DNA of 64,000 nt. Source: Nilaparvata lugens. Its lineage: Eukaryota; Arthropoda; Insecta; Hemiptera; Delphacidae. The notes below the pieces were generated by a model. It was not told the DNA's origin. It saw only the letters and a program-made list of their open reading frames with translations, and searched no databases. Below, one piece after another: positions 44,730 to 55,659 of the stretch; position 1 is the stretch's first letter, and each line of letters starts with the position of its first letter. A program made the position numbers and the translations under genes. The stretch covers positions 1,632,405-1,696,404 of the forward strand of contig NC_052505.1 of assembly GCF_014356525.2 (NCBI RefSeq). The letters are read 5' to 3'.

Positions 44730-46240
44730 TTTATTTTATTTTATTTTTATTTTATTTATTTCAGTGGCAATTACAGATCATAATTATAATAAATATAATA
44801 TGATTGGGAGAAGACAACAGGCATAGCCCAAAACTGTCTTCTCCCAAATTTTTACAAATAAAAGTTTCAAAAAAGAATAAGGTTAAGATTTCACTTTCAC
44901 TTCAAAAAGACCAATTTCCACTTCAAAACTAATGACTAAACTAAAAATTTTGAATTTCGATATTTAAAAACTGTTTTCATGACAAATAAATGATCAATTA
45001 TTACTCTCAACTGATTCCGATAGACTACTGATAATAATTATTCCGGTCTGTCAATGAAAACAAAATAAAGATTAAGAGATGAAGATAACATAGCCTCATT
45101 CTTAAGATAGAGACTCTTAATCCAATTCTTTCTCTGGTGAAATATTCTAGCAAGATGGAACCCAATTCTGACCGCACGAGTGATTCCAGCAGATGTTGTC
45201 ATTCTGTCATTTACAAGCGGGGACCACCACACTAATATAAATGCCTTCTGAATTCCACCCGAGATACTTCCAAGTTTTTGTGAAATGTACTCTCAACAAA
45301 TTTGTTTCTTAATATTCTCAACAGAGATAGAGCTCTTGTTGAATGCTTTCTTGGTTTATAAAACATTAATTTATTTCCTTGAGGTGCGTACAGACTTGAG
45401 CTTCACGAACACACACACACGTATTTCATTCTCATCAGCTTATGTCGATCCAGCTTATTTTTTTCCATTCTCAATTCTATATTTATCATATATTGTACAT
45501 CAAATACATAAAATATTGATACAAAATATCATAGCTAAATCTTTAGGATTCAAAATCAAAATCAAAATCAAATAATTTATTGTCACACAACATTAAAATG
45601 TTACAACAACGTCATTAATAACACAGGAAACATCAGTTCAAAAATCGACTACAATCGATTAAGCTAAGTTCTAGACTTTTAACAGCTGGAATCAGAAAAT
45701 TGGCTTTCCGAAACGGGGCGTAGTCACAGTCATTGTCATAGTCACGTTTCAATTAGATTTAGAAAAACTAGAAAATGGAAAACAAAAAAAAATTAAGAGG
45801 AAATAGTGTAAAGTTTCAGCTTTTTTGAATTATTTAGGAATGTTTTATTTCGTCGAAGAAAAACGTTTCCAATTATAGAAATGAGAAAATTAGAAAATCC
45901 ACTAATTCCATTTCAACTGAAGCCTGATCTCCACCAAAATGTTGTACAACACAAGCTGCAAGATCTTCTGCATAGATCTCTACAAAAGAGAGTTGATGAA
46001 TTGTACCATATTTGATATGCTTTTAAAATCTTGAAATCGTTGATCAAACTGTTGTCTCAAGTCTGAAATAATTGTAACGTATTCCTGGTTATTCCTGCGG
46101 TGCTGTGGAGAATTTTTCTTGTCATTGATTTTCTTCAGACTGGGAAAGTGTTTATATTCAAACTGGACGACATTCTTTTGCACGAGCATTCCTGTTAGCT
46201 ACCAAAAACTACCCCACGAGCTACCGGTAGCTCGCGATCG
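44730..46240. other. Non-coding stretch of mixed repeats
   Basis: Contains a reverse copy of repeat E (44795-44970), a MITE C end fragment (GAGGTGCGTACAGAC near 45381), a LINE-like tail with CAAAAT repeats (45545-45640) and a partial family G (45655-45770). The minus-strand frame at 45038-45232 is not recognised. Confidence 0.4.
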
Positions 46241-46504
46241 ACTGTTTGGCGACCACTGTAAATAGAACTTATAAGGATGGCAAAATATCGTACGAACAAT
46301 AATCGATGTGTGTAGCTAGCCTCAGTGATAGGAACCTTGAGGATGAGTGGATGGGAATGTCAATTATTATTAACCACAAAAATCATTAACATTGTCACAA
46401 AGTTGACTCTTAATGCAGTTGAACAGTTTCATGTTGCTGAGAAAAAAATAGAATAGAATCATTACACAAAAACACTACATAGAGAAGACATATTTTTGTT
46501 ATTT

Positions 46505-47700
46505 TCATATCCTATAAAGTACGAGAGGGTGAGTCGATTTTCTTGTCCAACGAACTTGACCAGTAAAAAGGTTCGAAGAATACGTGTTCAAAATTTGAAA
46601 CTGATTGATCAATTTTTTCCAAAGCTATTGTAGAATATACAAACAGACGTACAACGATTTCGGCCTTCATTAAGTCAAAAGTAAGAACTCGCTAACCCTC
46701 GTTCAATGAGGGAAAGCATTGTAATTGCTAGCCTTCCACATGCTCCCATCTGGCAATTCAAATGTTATTTCAATAGAACTCCTTCAACAAACAGATAGAA
46801 AAAATGTAGCTGGTGAACCCAGTGGAGGGAGAGCTGAACATCAAACATAAGTGTCCATAAAAAAGGAATATTTTATTCCATTTTTACTGCCAAACAGAGC
46901 ATAGACAGCAATTCGGAAAGCAATAAAGTATTCACAGGTCTATAATAGAACCACTATTGCAGATGGGTCACTTCTATCTGTAGAGCGGTTCGATTATCTT
47001 CACATCTCCTCATAATTGCGTCGAAAGAAGATCATTTAAATCGATTATTGTATGAGCTACATAATGATTTTATAGTATGTTTTCTATATTTATTTATCCA
47101 TTTTTTGTAAAAAATACTACAATCATGACATAATTATGACATTGAAGGAAAAACTAGGCTGGGCCTGTACTATTTCTCTCCAGAAATGATGATAAAAAGT
47201 TAATGTTGTCCAAATGTTTAGGTTATGATATCACACACTGCTTCGACACTTGATTTTTGGTCCAGAAATAATCGACTCACTCCTTCGTCCTTTTTCAGAA
47301 TATCAAAATAACTTTGCAAGTGTATAAGAAAATAATTTGTTTTGATTCATCATTTAGTCAGCTGAAGAATTCATTGCATGCAATAATTATTACTACAGTT
47401 TTTCCATTAAAATATTTTGAATTTTGATATTGGATATTGTATTTACATTGAATAATGTTGAGTATAGTAAGGGTGCAATGTAATCTAGCCTGACGAATCA
47501 CTATCATTATTATAATCGAACGAGCTCTCACTTTTGACTTACTGAAGGCCAAAGTCGTTGTCTGTGAAGTTTGTATGTTCTACAATAACTTTAGAATTTA
47601 TCAATGAGCTTCAAATTTTCAATACGTATTCTTCGAATCTTTTTACAGGTCAAGTTCGTTGAACAACAAAATTGACTCACTCTACGTCTTTCTTCGGATA
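46505..47700. repeat. Inverted repeat pair about 1 kb apart
   Basis: 46515-46715 (CGAACTTGACCAGTAAAAAG, TTCGAAGAATACGTG) is matched inversely at 47515-47695 (GAATCTTTTTACAGGTCAAG). It may be two oppositely oriented copies of one element or the ends of a larger one. The sequence between has no gene. Confidence 0.45.
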
Positions 47701-47886
47701 TAAAAATATCATTGGTAGTGCATAAGAAAAGAATTGTTTTGATCTATCATCTAGTCAGCTGAAGAATTCATTGCATGCAATAATTACTACAGTTTTTCCA
47801 TCCATTCATTCATAACATCAGCTGGGGCTATTTGGAAATTATCACACAGACAGACTGACTCACATGATTTCAGCCAATTTACCTAG

Positions 47887-48296
47887 TTGACCGAGCGAAG
47901 TGAGGTCTAAGATTCAAGTTGGCGGTTTGGCATTTCTCTCAAAATGTTTAAATATTCGAATGTTTATATGTTGCGCATTTACGGCGAAACGCGGTAATAG
48001 ATTTTCATGAAATTTGACAGGTATGTTCTTTATTTAATTGCGCGTCGACGTATATATAAGGTTTTTTGAAATTTTGCATTTCAAGAATAATATAAAAGGA
48101 AAAAGGAGCCTCCTTCATACGCCAATATTAGATTAAAAATCAGACTATTGAATTATTCATCATAAATCAGCTGACAAGTGACAGATGTGTGGAGAAGCCA
48201 GTCTATTGCTGTATTTCCATAAGGTCTATCTTAGTTTCAATCAGGTACTTGTGGATGAGAATACTGCGTGAGGTCGACTGTTCACAGAACTACTAG
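47887..48296 (+). mobile_element. Helitron-like element, family A, between direct repeats
   Basis: TTGACCGAGCGAAG to ACTACTAG|T, 410 bp. It lies between two direct copies of a 115-bp segment (about 47771-47886 and 48299-48410), and 47351-47407 repeats part of the same segment. The left flanking base is G instead of the usual A. Confidence 0.75.
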
Positions 48297-48850
48297 TAGC
48301 ATACAATTACAACAGTTTTTCCATTCTTCATTCATAACATCAGCTGGGGCTATTTGGAATCTATCACACAGACAGACTGACTCACATGATTTCAGCCAAT
48401 TTACCTAGACTAGATATAATTCAAGGTACTTTGATTTCAGCCGGTCACTATATGTACAGCAATAATATATGTACAACATAATTAACAACTTCTACATCAA
48501 GAAACTGATACGGGTTGAGATATCAGTGTGCGGTTTTCGCCATTCATTTTCTCTTGGAACTCTATATCGAAATAATGTATCATGAATTTGGATTCATAAG
48601 AGGGACAAAGATGTTGAAGCGACAGAGTTATATTTCTCATTTCAAAAGGTATCCCTAATGAAACCTCTAGTAAAATATCATACTTGTGGGAAAATGTTTA
48701 GATGTTTTAATAATTTTTACCAACTCTGTATGATTAAAAATGGTGGATATCAAAGATAACAATAGAACAGTAAGCTCTTCAGCGAGTTCTCCTAACCAAG
48801 GGGTCAATAGAAATATATAATATTTCATCTTACTTGCAGGGATAACTACA

Positions 48851-50151
48851 CTAGTAGTTCTGTGAACAGTAGACCTCGCGCTCAGTTAGTTACATTGAAC
48901 TGTTGCTATGTTTTCTCGAAATTTAATAAATAATTTATCAATTTAAAATGTCTAGGAAAAATCCTGAATAAACATAGACCTTTCTGCTCTATCATACCGT
49001 GACGTGTTGTCCCGGAATGTGAGTGTGAGTGTTGTTATCAGGTCTGGCTGCCGTCGAAACGCCAATCCAATCAACCCATCAGAGAACATTCTGTGTTCTC
49101 GTTTTGGCGAAAAATCGGTGTGTTAAAATTAACAAAATAAACTACCATAATGCTGATTTCCTACAAACTTCATTTCTCACTTTCATGATTTTAGAAATCA
49201 ATTTCTTTTCAATAATATTTGATGCAATTTTAATCATCAGATTAAAAAAGAAAAATGTATAAAAAAAGTTTTCTATCAATAACTCCAAACTCCAAACTAG
49301 AATCATGGCCTCAGCTTATGGAAAGACAAAGTTTGTAGTCAACTGTCTACTAACGTTGATGGAAAGATACATTTTCAAGATGTTCGATGTTTTTGAACGG
49401 GCAGTATTATAGTCCGCTAGACAGCTGATTTATGATGAATAATTCTATAGTCTGATTTTTACTCCATTATTGAAGGAGGCTCCTTTCCTTCTATATTATC
49501 CTTGAAATGCAAAATTTCAAAAACCGTATGTATACGTCGACGCAAAACTCAAAAAGGAACATACCTGTCAAATTTCATGAAAATCTATTGCTGGGTTTCG
49601 CTGTAAATGCGGAACATAAAAACATAAATATAAACATAAAGAGAAATTCTGATGTTTCCCGGTGCCTCCTGATGCTCGCGAAAAATATTTATCAATACTC
49701 TTCTTGCTCATACCAAATAACTGATGCCAATTATACGATTTAATCGAATGAAATTGAATTAAGGTTAGAAACACAAAATTTTAAAGCCATTCAACAACGA
49801 AAACAACAAACTGATAAGCCTATCGGAGCAACAGCAAAACACGTCCGTTCACTTCGGCTGTCACTACTCAACTTTTATGCATAGAGAGTATCGATAAGAT
49901 GTTGTCCGAAATAATTTAGAACTGATTCGAGAAATCAGCTTATCGAAAAATTGATATGATATGATACAGATAAACTACCAACTCTGGCTGACGGCATGTG
50001 CCATGCCAATTGAATTTTTGTTATTGCTTTGGAATTGTAATTGTGCTTTTTGTTATGAGTATCAATAAATTCTTTATCTATCTATCTATCTATCATAAAG
50101 AGAAATTCAAAACCGTCGACTTGAATCTTAGACCTCACTTCGCTCGGTCAA
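48851..50151 (-). mobile_element. Helitron-like element, family A2, 1.3 kb composite
   Basis: A|CTAGTAGTTCTG at the left and CTCGGTCAA|T at the right. The A2 half is followed by non-family sequence (about 49040-49330 and 49630-50095, the latter ending in TCTATC units), then by the A half, so at least two insertions are nested in it. Confidence 0.7.
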
Positions 50152-50436
50152 TAAATCGAAGGAACAAATAATTGTCGTTTCTTGGAAAAGGATACAACAT
50201 GATATCCTTCCCTTTTACACACAACTGAAAAAAGGAGAAAGAGTGTATGTTTGAATGTGAGTATGTGAGAGAGAGAGAGTGACTGTGAGAGACTTGGACG
50301 AGGTGGACTGTAAGCGATTTTAATCGTTTCAGTGTGTTAATACTAATTTGAAAAAAATGCGCACGTTTTTGTCAAGAGACAGGGGCTGTTTTGCCTGCTT
50401 GTATCGCTTACGTTGCCAAGGGGTGGGGGTTGAATA

Positions 50437-50711
50437 TTAAGCGGTTATGGGGGGGGTGGAGACACTCGACCAGCTTTGAAGTCGTGACTTGGAGTTGCAA
50501 GTTGTGGGGTTGCGGGGGGCTGGGGGATTTTGGGGAGCCTTGGGGGCCGATAACAAAGTTATACTCAAATATGGACTCAAAACTCGGTCCCTTAGCGGAA
50601 AGTAATTATGTCTGGTAAAAATGTGCATCTTGCCCCAAGCCACTTGACTGCTATCCCAATAACTGTACTCCTCCTCCTCCTACTCCTCCTCCTCCTCTCC
50701 CTCCTCCTCAT
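50437..50711. promoter_or_regulatory. G-rich then CTC-rich tract, G-quadruplex candidate
   Basis: Five runs of four to six G lie between 50506 and 50546, with loops of 2-6 bases, and G8 is near 50450. About 120 bp later, (CTC)n at 50668-50711. There is no clear gene start nearby; the 5' side is an ordinary AT-rich region. Confidence 0.35.
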
Positions 50712-50970
50712 CCATAGTTCGGCGGCATCCCTTTAATACTGGTCAAAATATTCTCTCAGCTCTTATTTATCTTTGCCGAGTGTATTTTTGCCCATTTAGT
50801 TGCTCTGTCGCTTCTCCACTCATCGGTCTTTCTCTCTCCCTCTAACCCACTCTCTCGCTCTCGCTCTCTCTCACCTCTCTCCCCCTCTGTCTGTGCCCTA
50901 CATAGTGGAACATTCCTGCTGTATCTTTAAAGAAAAAAGATGTCTCCTTTGTACCCAATTTTGCTCATCA

Positions 50971-51465
50971 AATCGGTTTCAGAGATAGGTTATCGAAAGA
51001 TAACTATGAACAACTAAAGCTACGTTCAAACATAGAGGAACAGTAGCATAAGTAGACATCCCATGGTATAGGGCGTTTATGTTGCAACTTTCACTGTTAA
51101 CTCAAGCCAATTACTGCCGATTATTACTGTTTCTTTTGGGATAAGAGTGTAAGAACGTCAAATCGTTTTCAGAGATAAGTTATCGAAAGATAACTATGGA
51201 TAACTAAAGCTACGTTTAAACATAGAGAAACACTAGCATAAGTAGACATCCCATGGTATAGGGCGTTTATGTTGCAACTTTTACTGTTAACTCAAGCCAA
51301 TTACTGTCGATTATTACTGTTTCTTTTGGGATAAGAGTGTAAGAACGTCAAATCGTTTTCAGAGATAAGTTATCGAAAGATAACTATGGATAACTAAAGC
51401 TAAGTTTAAACATAGAGAAACACTAGCATAAGTAGACATCCCATGGTATAGGGCGTTTATGTTGC
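50971..51465. repeat. 190-bp tandem repeat, 2.6 copies
   Basis: Units start AATCGGTTTCAGAGATAGG at 50971, 51161 and 51351. Each unit contains GCATAAGTAGACATCCCATG and AGGGCGTTTATGTTGCAAC, i.e. one terminal arm of family D, so the array grew from half of a TIR element. The second and third units are almost identical. Confidence 0.85.
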
Positions 51466-51470
51466 AAATG

Positions 51471-51784
51471 ATCTGTCTCTCAGATCACTTTCTAAAACTG
51501 GAAATATTTGGCCTCAAGTCCGCAAAGGAAAATATCCAAATATTATTCAAGTTGCATTGAGGTTGTAAGCTATGTTCAGCTCTACTTACTTGTGTGAAGC
51601 ATCTTTTTCAAGTATGAAATTCATGAAAAATCGATATATGAACAGACTGACTGATGAACATTTGGACAACTGCATCAGAATGGCGGCTACAACGTACACT
51701 ACAAACATCAAGAAAATATTTGATGACAAAAAAGAGTACGTTCCACTGCTCTCATTGAAATGTACATTCCAACTTTTGTTATAA
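51471..51784 (+). pseudogene. hAT-type transposase C-terminal (dimerisation) remnant
   Basis: Reading from WPQVRKGKYPNIIQ through an in-frame TAA (about 51567) to STYLCEASFSSMKFMKNRY and NRLTDEHLDNCIRMA. The CE-x2-FS-x2-K-x2-K-x-R and RLTDEHL pattern is typical of the hAT C-terminal dimerisation region in transposons and in domesticated ZBED/GTF2I-like proteins. The N-terminal and catalytic parts are missing; upstream sequence is the 190-bp array, joined directly at about 51470. The stop and truncation make it a pseudogene. Confidence 0.7.
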
Positions 51785-51839
51785 TTTTTGCTAGGAGATA
51801 AGTAGATTCCAACACTAGAAATGTATCTTTATAGGCAGT

Positions 51840-53130
51840 AAAATATACTTTTCCTCCACCTACTGGCTAAAGTACTTACTTTACTCCTTGAAACATAATA
51901 CTAAAGTGTCACTTTTTCGCCCTCGGTAGTAAAAAACAGAAAAACTCCCTAGGGAGTAAAAGTGACTCCATTTAAATAACATGGGAAGCATCTCTATTTT
52001 AAAAACTTACATTATAATAGGTTAGAAGGTCTAAGCTCAGATGAGAAAGCATAAAGAGGTGTCTGTCATTGAGTCAACTGAATTCAATACCACAACCAGA
52101 AATTTGATCAACTCATGAAATATATGTTTGTATGATATTATATTTTTAATATTAGTAAACGATAAAAATTTATACAATTTTTAAAATATCTTATTCTATT
52201 CAAAATACCAACCAACAAATATTTTCTATCTGCAATTCAAATCTGAACCGCGGATCTGGAGTCAGCCATTTTTGGTAAACACCCAGCTGATTGTTACAAC
52301 TTTGACCGATAGAAAGCGCAATCGGCAGTGCCAATCAGACGGCCGGTTTTAAAGTTTTAGATTTTAGGTTATGTGTTAGGAAACTTGTCACCAATACGTA
52401 AGTTATTAAAATGATTTTATTTGCAGTTTCTATAAAAAATGTAGATGGAGGAAAAATGTTGTGTACATCACGAGTGAAAAATACTTTTTCTCCCTCAGGA
52501 AAATTGTTGCCCTCGGCTTCGCCTCGGGCTTCAAACTTTTCCCTCAGGGAGAAAAAGTCGTACTTTTCACTCTAGATATACAAATAACTATTTCCTACAG
52601 TTACGTTGAAAAGTGGCCATTGCTGCACTGATTACAGAACGCAAAGAATCACTTTTCCGCTCTAGTGCGGGAAAATTTTTCTGCACTCCAGATTTGCAAC
52701 AGGGCAACGCAAATACTTAGTAGGTTATATGGAGCAACAGTGCAGCAAAATCAAAATGAAGTTGGTAACAGTGACTGCTGTGGCTGCTATAGTGAGCAGA
52801 GGTGCAACCAAGCACAACGAGCAAATTATTAATTAGATATTATAACCAAGGACAACGAGGACTTTAGGATTTTAGGATTAAGGTTTTTATCAATAATAAA
52901 ATTACACAGAAAAACATTTGATGCATTTCAGGCAATATTACCCATAATTACCCACTTTTCATATTCAATGGTAACTGTAGGAAAAACTTAATGTGAAATA
53001 CGTGCGCAAAGTTCCTCTGCTGCACTCAAGAAACCATTCCGCCCTCGCCTACGGCTCGGGCGTAAACGTTTCTTTCGGTGCAGCAAACTGTCACTTTGCG
53101 CACTAGTTGCACAAATAACTATTCTCCAGT
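51840..53130. repeat. Cluster of three hairpin repeats
   Basis: Three inverted-repeat units: around 51910-51975 (ACTTTTTCGCCCTC..., CTCCCTAGGGAGTAAAAG), 52475-52575 (CTTTTTCTCCCTCAGG... with GCCCTCGGCTTCGCCTCGGGC hairpin) and 52985-53110 (TGCGCAAAGTTCC... with CCTCGCCTACGGCTCGGGCG hairpin). Different sequences, same architecture: inverted arms around a GC-rich loop. No gene. Confidence 0.45.
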
Positions 53131-53534
53131 CTAATATTCGTTGGTAGCTCACTAGAAGTTTTATAAATGCTGTTCTAGCTCACAGGCTCATCAGTTTGGC
53201 GACCATTGTTCTATTAGATTGAACAGATGATGTTTGTCAAGCTCCGTTTAATCTGATAGGATTCATAAGGACGGCAAAAATATCGTACGAACAATAATCG
53301 ATATCTATGGGCTTTACAGATTCATAACTATTGTAAATCAATATTCCATGGCATGACCGTGAACGAATAAGATGAATTCATATTCTACAAATTCCTGAAT
53401 AATGTAAAATAGACTTGCTCTTTCACCACACGTAACTATCAAAACCCGAGCTGGTGTGTGAAATGTGTCCACTATTGGCTGATGTGACTGAAATGTCGGC
53501 AAACCAGCAATAAATATCGCCTAGGATGTTGTCA

Positions 53535-53815
53535 GCTGTTGGGTTGGGGATGGGGGGGGGCTCAAAGGGGTACAGAGGATCGGAAGGGTGGACCGGATGT
53601 CCGGTGAGGGACCATTGCTGATTTATCAGCGGGACGGAGCGTCACTGTTCAGATCAGCAACGCGACGCGACGCGACATCTGCTCTCAACACTGGAGTTCA
53701 ATTCATTCTCTGTGTAATCGCTGCATTTGTTGCTCCTCCTCTCATCATACAACTCCTCCTTCTCCTCCTCCTCATCCTCCTCCTCTTACTCCTCCTCCTC
53801 CTCCTCCACCATCTG
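53535..53815. promoter_or_regulatory. G-rich/CpG stretch followed by CTC-rich tract
   Basis: TGGGGATGGGGGGGGCTC near 53547, then CpG-rich AACGCGACGCGACGCGAC near 53659-53676, then CTCCTC repeats at 53731-53810. The arrangement parallels 50437-50711, but the sequences are not homologous by eye. Confidence 0.25.
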
Positions 53816-53904
53816 TCATTCAGCCTCACTCATCGAATCCAAACCGTTGGATCACACTGAAAAAAACCCGACATTAAACGTGCTAAATAGTTTTATTATC
53901 ACCT

Positions 53905-54172
53905 TTTTGTGTAGTTGAGAAGTTGATATTGTGGTAATTATTCATATTAAATGAAAATACTGAGAAATTGTCAAAAAAACATAGACTTCGAATGAAAAAG
54001 ACTAAGAAATTGTCAAAAAACCACTGATCTAGTCTTTTTCATTCAATATGAATAATTACCACAATATAAACTTCTCAACTACACAAAAGATAGATTTTTA
54101 TTTAGATACCACATAGATTTATTGATACTTAGATAGATCGGTTTCGGTTGTTACACCATTGTCAATCTCTGA
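53905..54172 (-). repeat. Penelope-type terminal repeats, inverted pair
   Basis: TTTTGTGTAGTTGAGAAG at 53907 and its inverse ending near 54090, followed by ATCGGTTTCGGTTGTTACACC and GTCAATCTCTGA. The last phrase is interrupted by the Helitron-like element at 54173 and resumes as TAAACTCAG. Confidence 0.55.
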
Positions 54173-54569
54173 CTAGTAGTTCTGTGAGCAGTAGACCTCA
54201 CGCAGTATTCTCATCCACAAGTACCTGATTGAAACTATAGACCTTATGGAAATACAGCAATAGACTGGCTTCTCCACACATCTGTGTAATCACTTGTCAG
54301 CTGATTTATGATGAATAATTCTATAGTCTGATTCTGACTCTAATATTGGCTTTTTCCTTTTATTATCCTTGAAATGCAAAATTTCCAAAAACCTTGTATA
54401 TACGTCGACGCGCAATTAAAAAAGGAACATACCTGTCAAATTTCATGAAAATCTATCACCGCGTTTCGCAACATATAAACATTTAAACATTAGAACATTC
54501 AAACATTTGAACATTAAGAGAAATTCCAAACCGTCGACTTGAATCTTAGACCTCACTTCGCTCGGTCAA
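54173..54569 (-). mobile_element. Helitron-like element, family A, complete
   Basis: CAATCTCTGA, element, TAAACT. The uninterrupted CAATCTCTGATAAACTAAAAC is at about 62953-62973, giving a third independent A^T empty site. Confidence 0.85.
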
Positions 54570-55025
54570 TAAACTCAGTTTATAAATCAATAAATCAATG
54601 GTCATTAAATCTGTGATCAATGATCATGATCATGATCAATTAATCTTTGTTTTTTCAACAATTTCTTAGTATTTCTATTCAACAAATTTTTTATCAATCT
54701 ATCCTAATTTAAAATATTGTTTCATTCTAATTTTTATTTTCAGATTGTGAGTTGGTTTAGAAATTGAAATGGACATAACCTATGTATAATATTGGACAAT
54801 TTGAAAATAAATTAGGAAATTGTAGCAGTTTTGGGCAATAGCCTGTGTTTTTCTTTTCCAATCGTTGTATTGTTTTTGCTAACTTAATAAATAAATAAAA
54901 CCTAACATACAGTCCCTATGCTTCCCTAAGCTTCCTTTACTATGATCTATTATGCTTATACCAGAGAGTATCGGTACTATAGATTATAGATTTGTTAAAA
55001 ATAGATGTTTTTCATTCTATTGTAC

Positions 55026-55311
55026 CATAGAGAAAAGATAGCATAAGAAGATATCCCATGGTATAGGGCGTTTATGTTGCAAATTTCACTGTTAACTCAA
55101 GGCTATAGTCCTTGTAGTTGTTTTTCATAAAGCTATGTGCCGCTGGTAGTCTCTCATACTGTACTGTTTTTACACTTACACCCGACCAAAACAGTAATAA
55201 TGGACAGTCATCGACAGTAATCGGTTTGACTTAACAAAAACTCGGATTAAAATTTGGATCATGAACGACTTATACCATGAGATTATCTCCTCATGCTATC
55301 AGTTCTTTATG
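55026..55311. mobile_element. TIR element family D, diverged copy
   Basis: CATAGAGAAAAGATAGCATA at the left and degraded inverse CAGTTCTTTATG at the right; internal ACCATGAGATTATC/CCCATGGTATAG arms. Flanks do not show an exact 7-bp duplication. Confidence 0.55.
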
Positions 55312-55463
55312 GTATTGTTCTATGGATCTGAAACTTTGGAATAAACAGAGACAGTCAAAGAATAAATGCTGTGGAAATGAATTTCTTGCGCAAGAATTGT
55401 TTTGCATTGACTGACGTATTCGAAGATATGGCGCAGATTAGGGAAACTGGACACTATAAATAG
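55312..55463 (+). pseudogene. LINE reverse-transcriptase C-terminal remnant
   Basis: Starts VLFYGSET (VL-x-YGSE is a conserved block after the reverse transcriptase domain in many LINEs). After stops and a frame change it continues EMNFLRKNCFALTDVFEDMA, where the family usually has an EM-x-FLR helix. Only about 50 codons remain and three frames are needed. Clade not assigned. Confidence 0.4.
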
Positions 55464-55659
55464 TAGAACAGATTGAACATAAACAGAGGATGATAGATAA
55501 AAATTGGCTCCCCTTAAGTCTGATTCCTCACTTTATCCATCATTGAAACTCATTCTATGGTTAGCCTACTTTTTTGTTAAATCAGTTGAGTAATGAGGAA
55601 TGGAGTTAGGAACAACAAATACTTTACTATTAAGAATTAATAACAGATTGCATAGGATT

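Noticed and set aside
50041..50100. CRISPR-like or phage-like repeats (short TCTATC units and others)
   Set aside because: Simple microsatellites without spacers; the window is eukaryotic.
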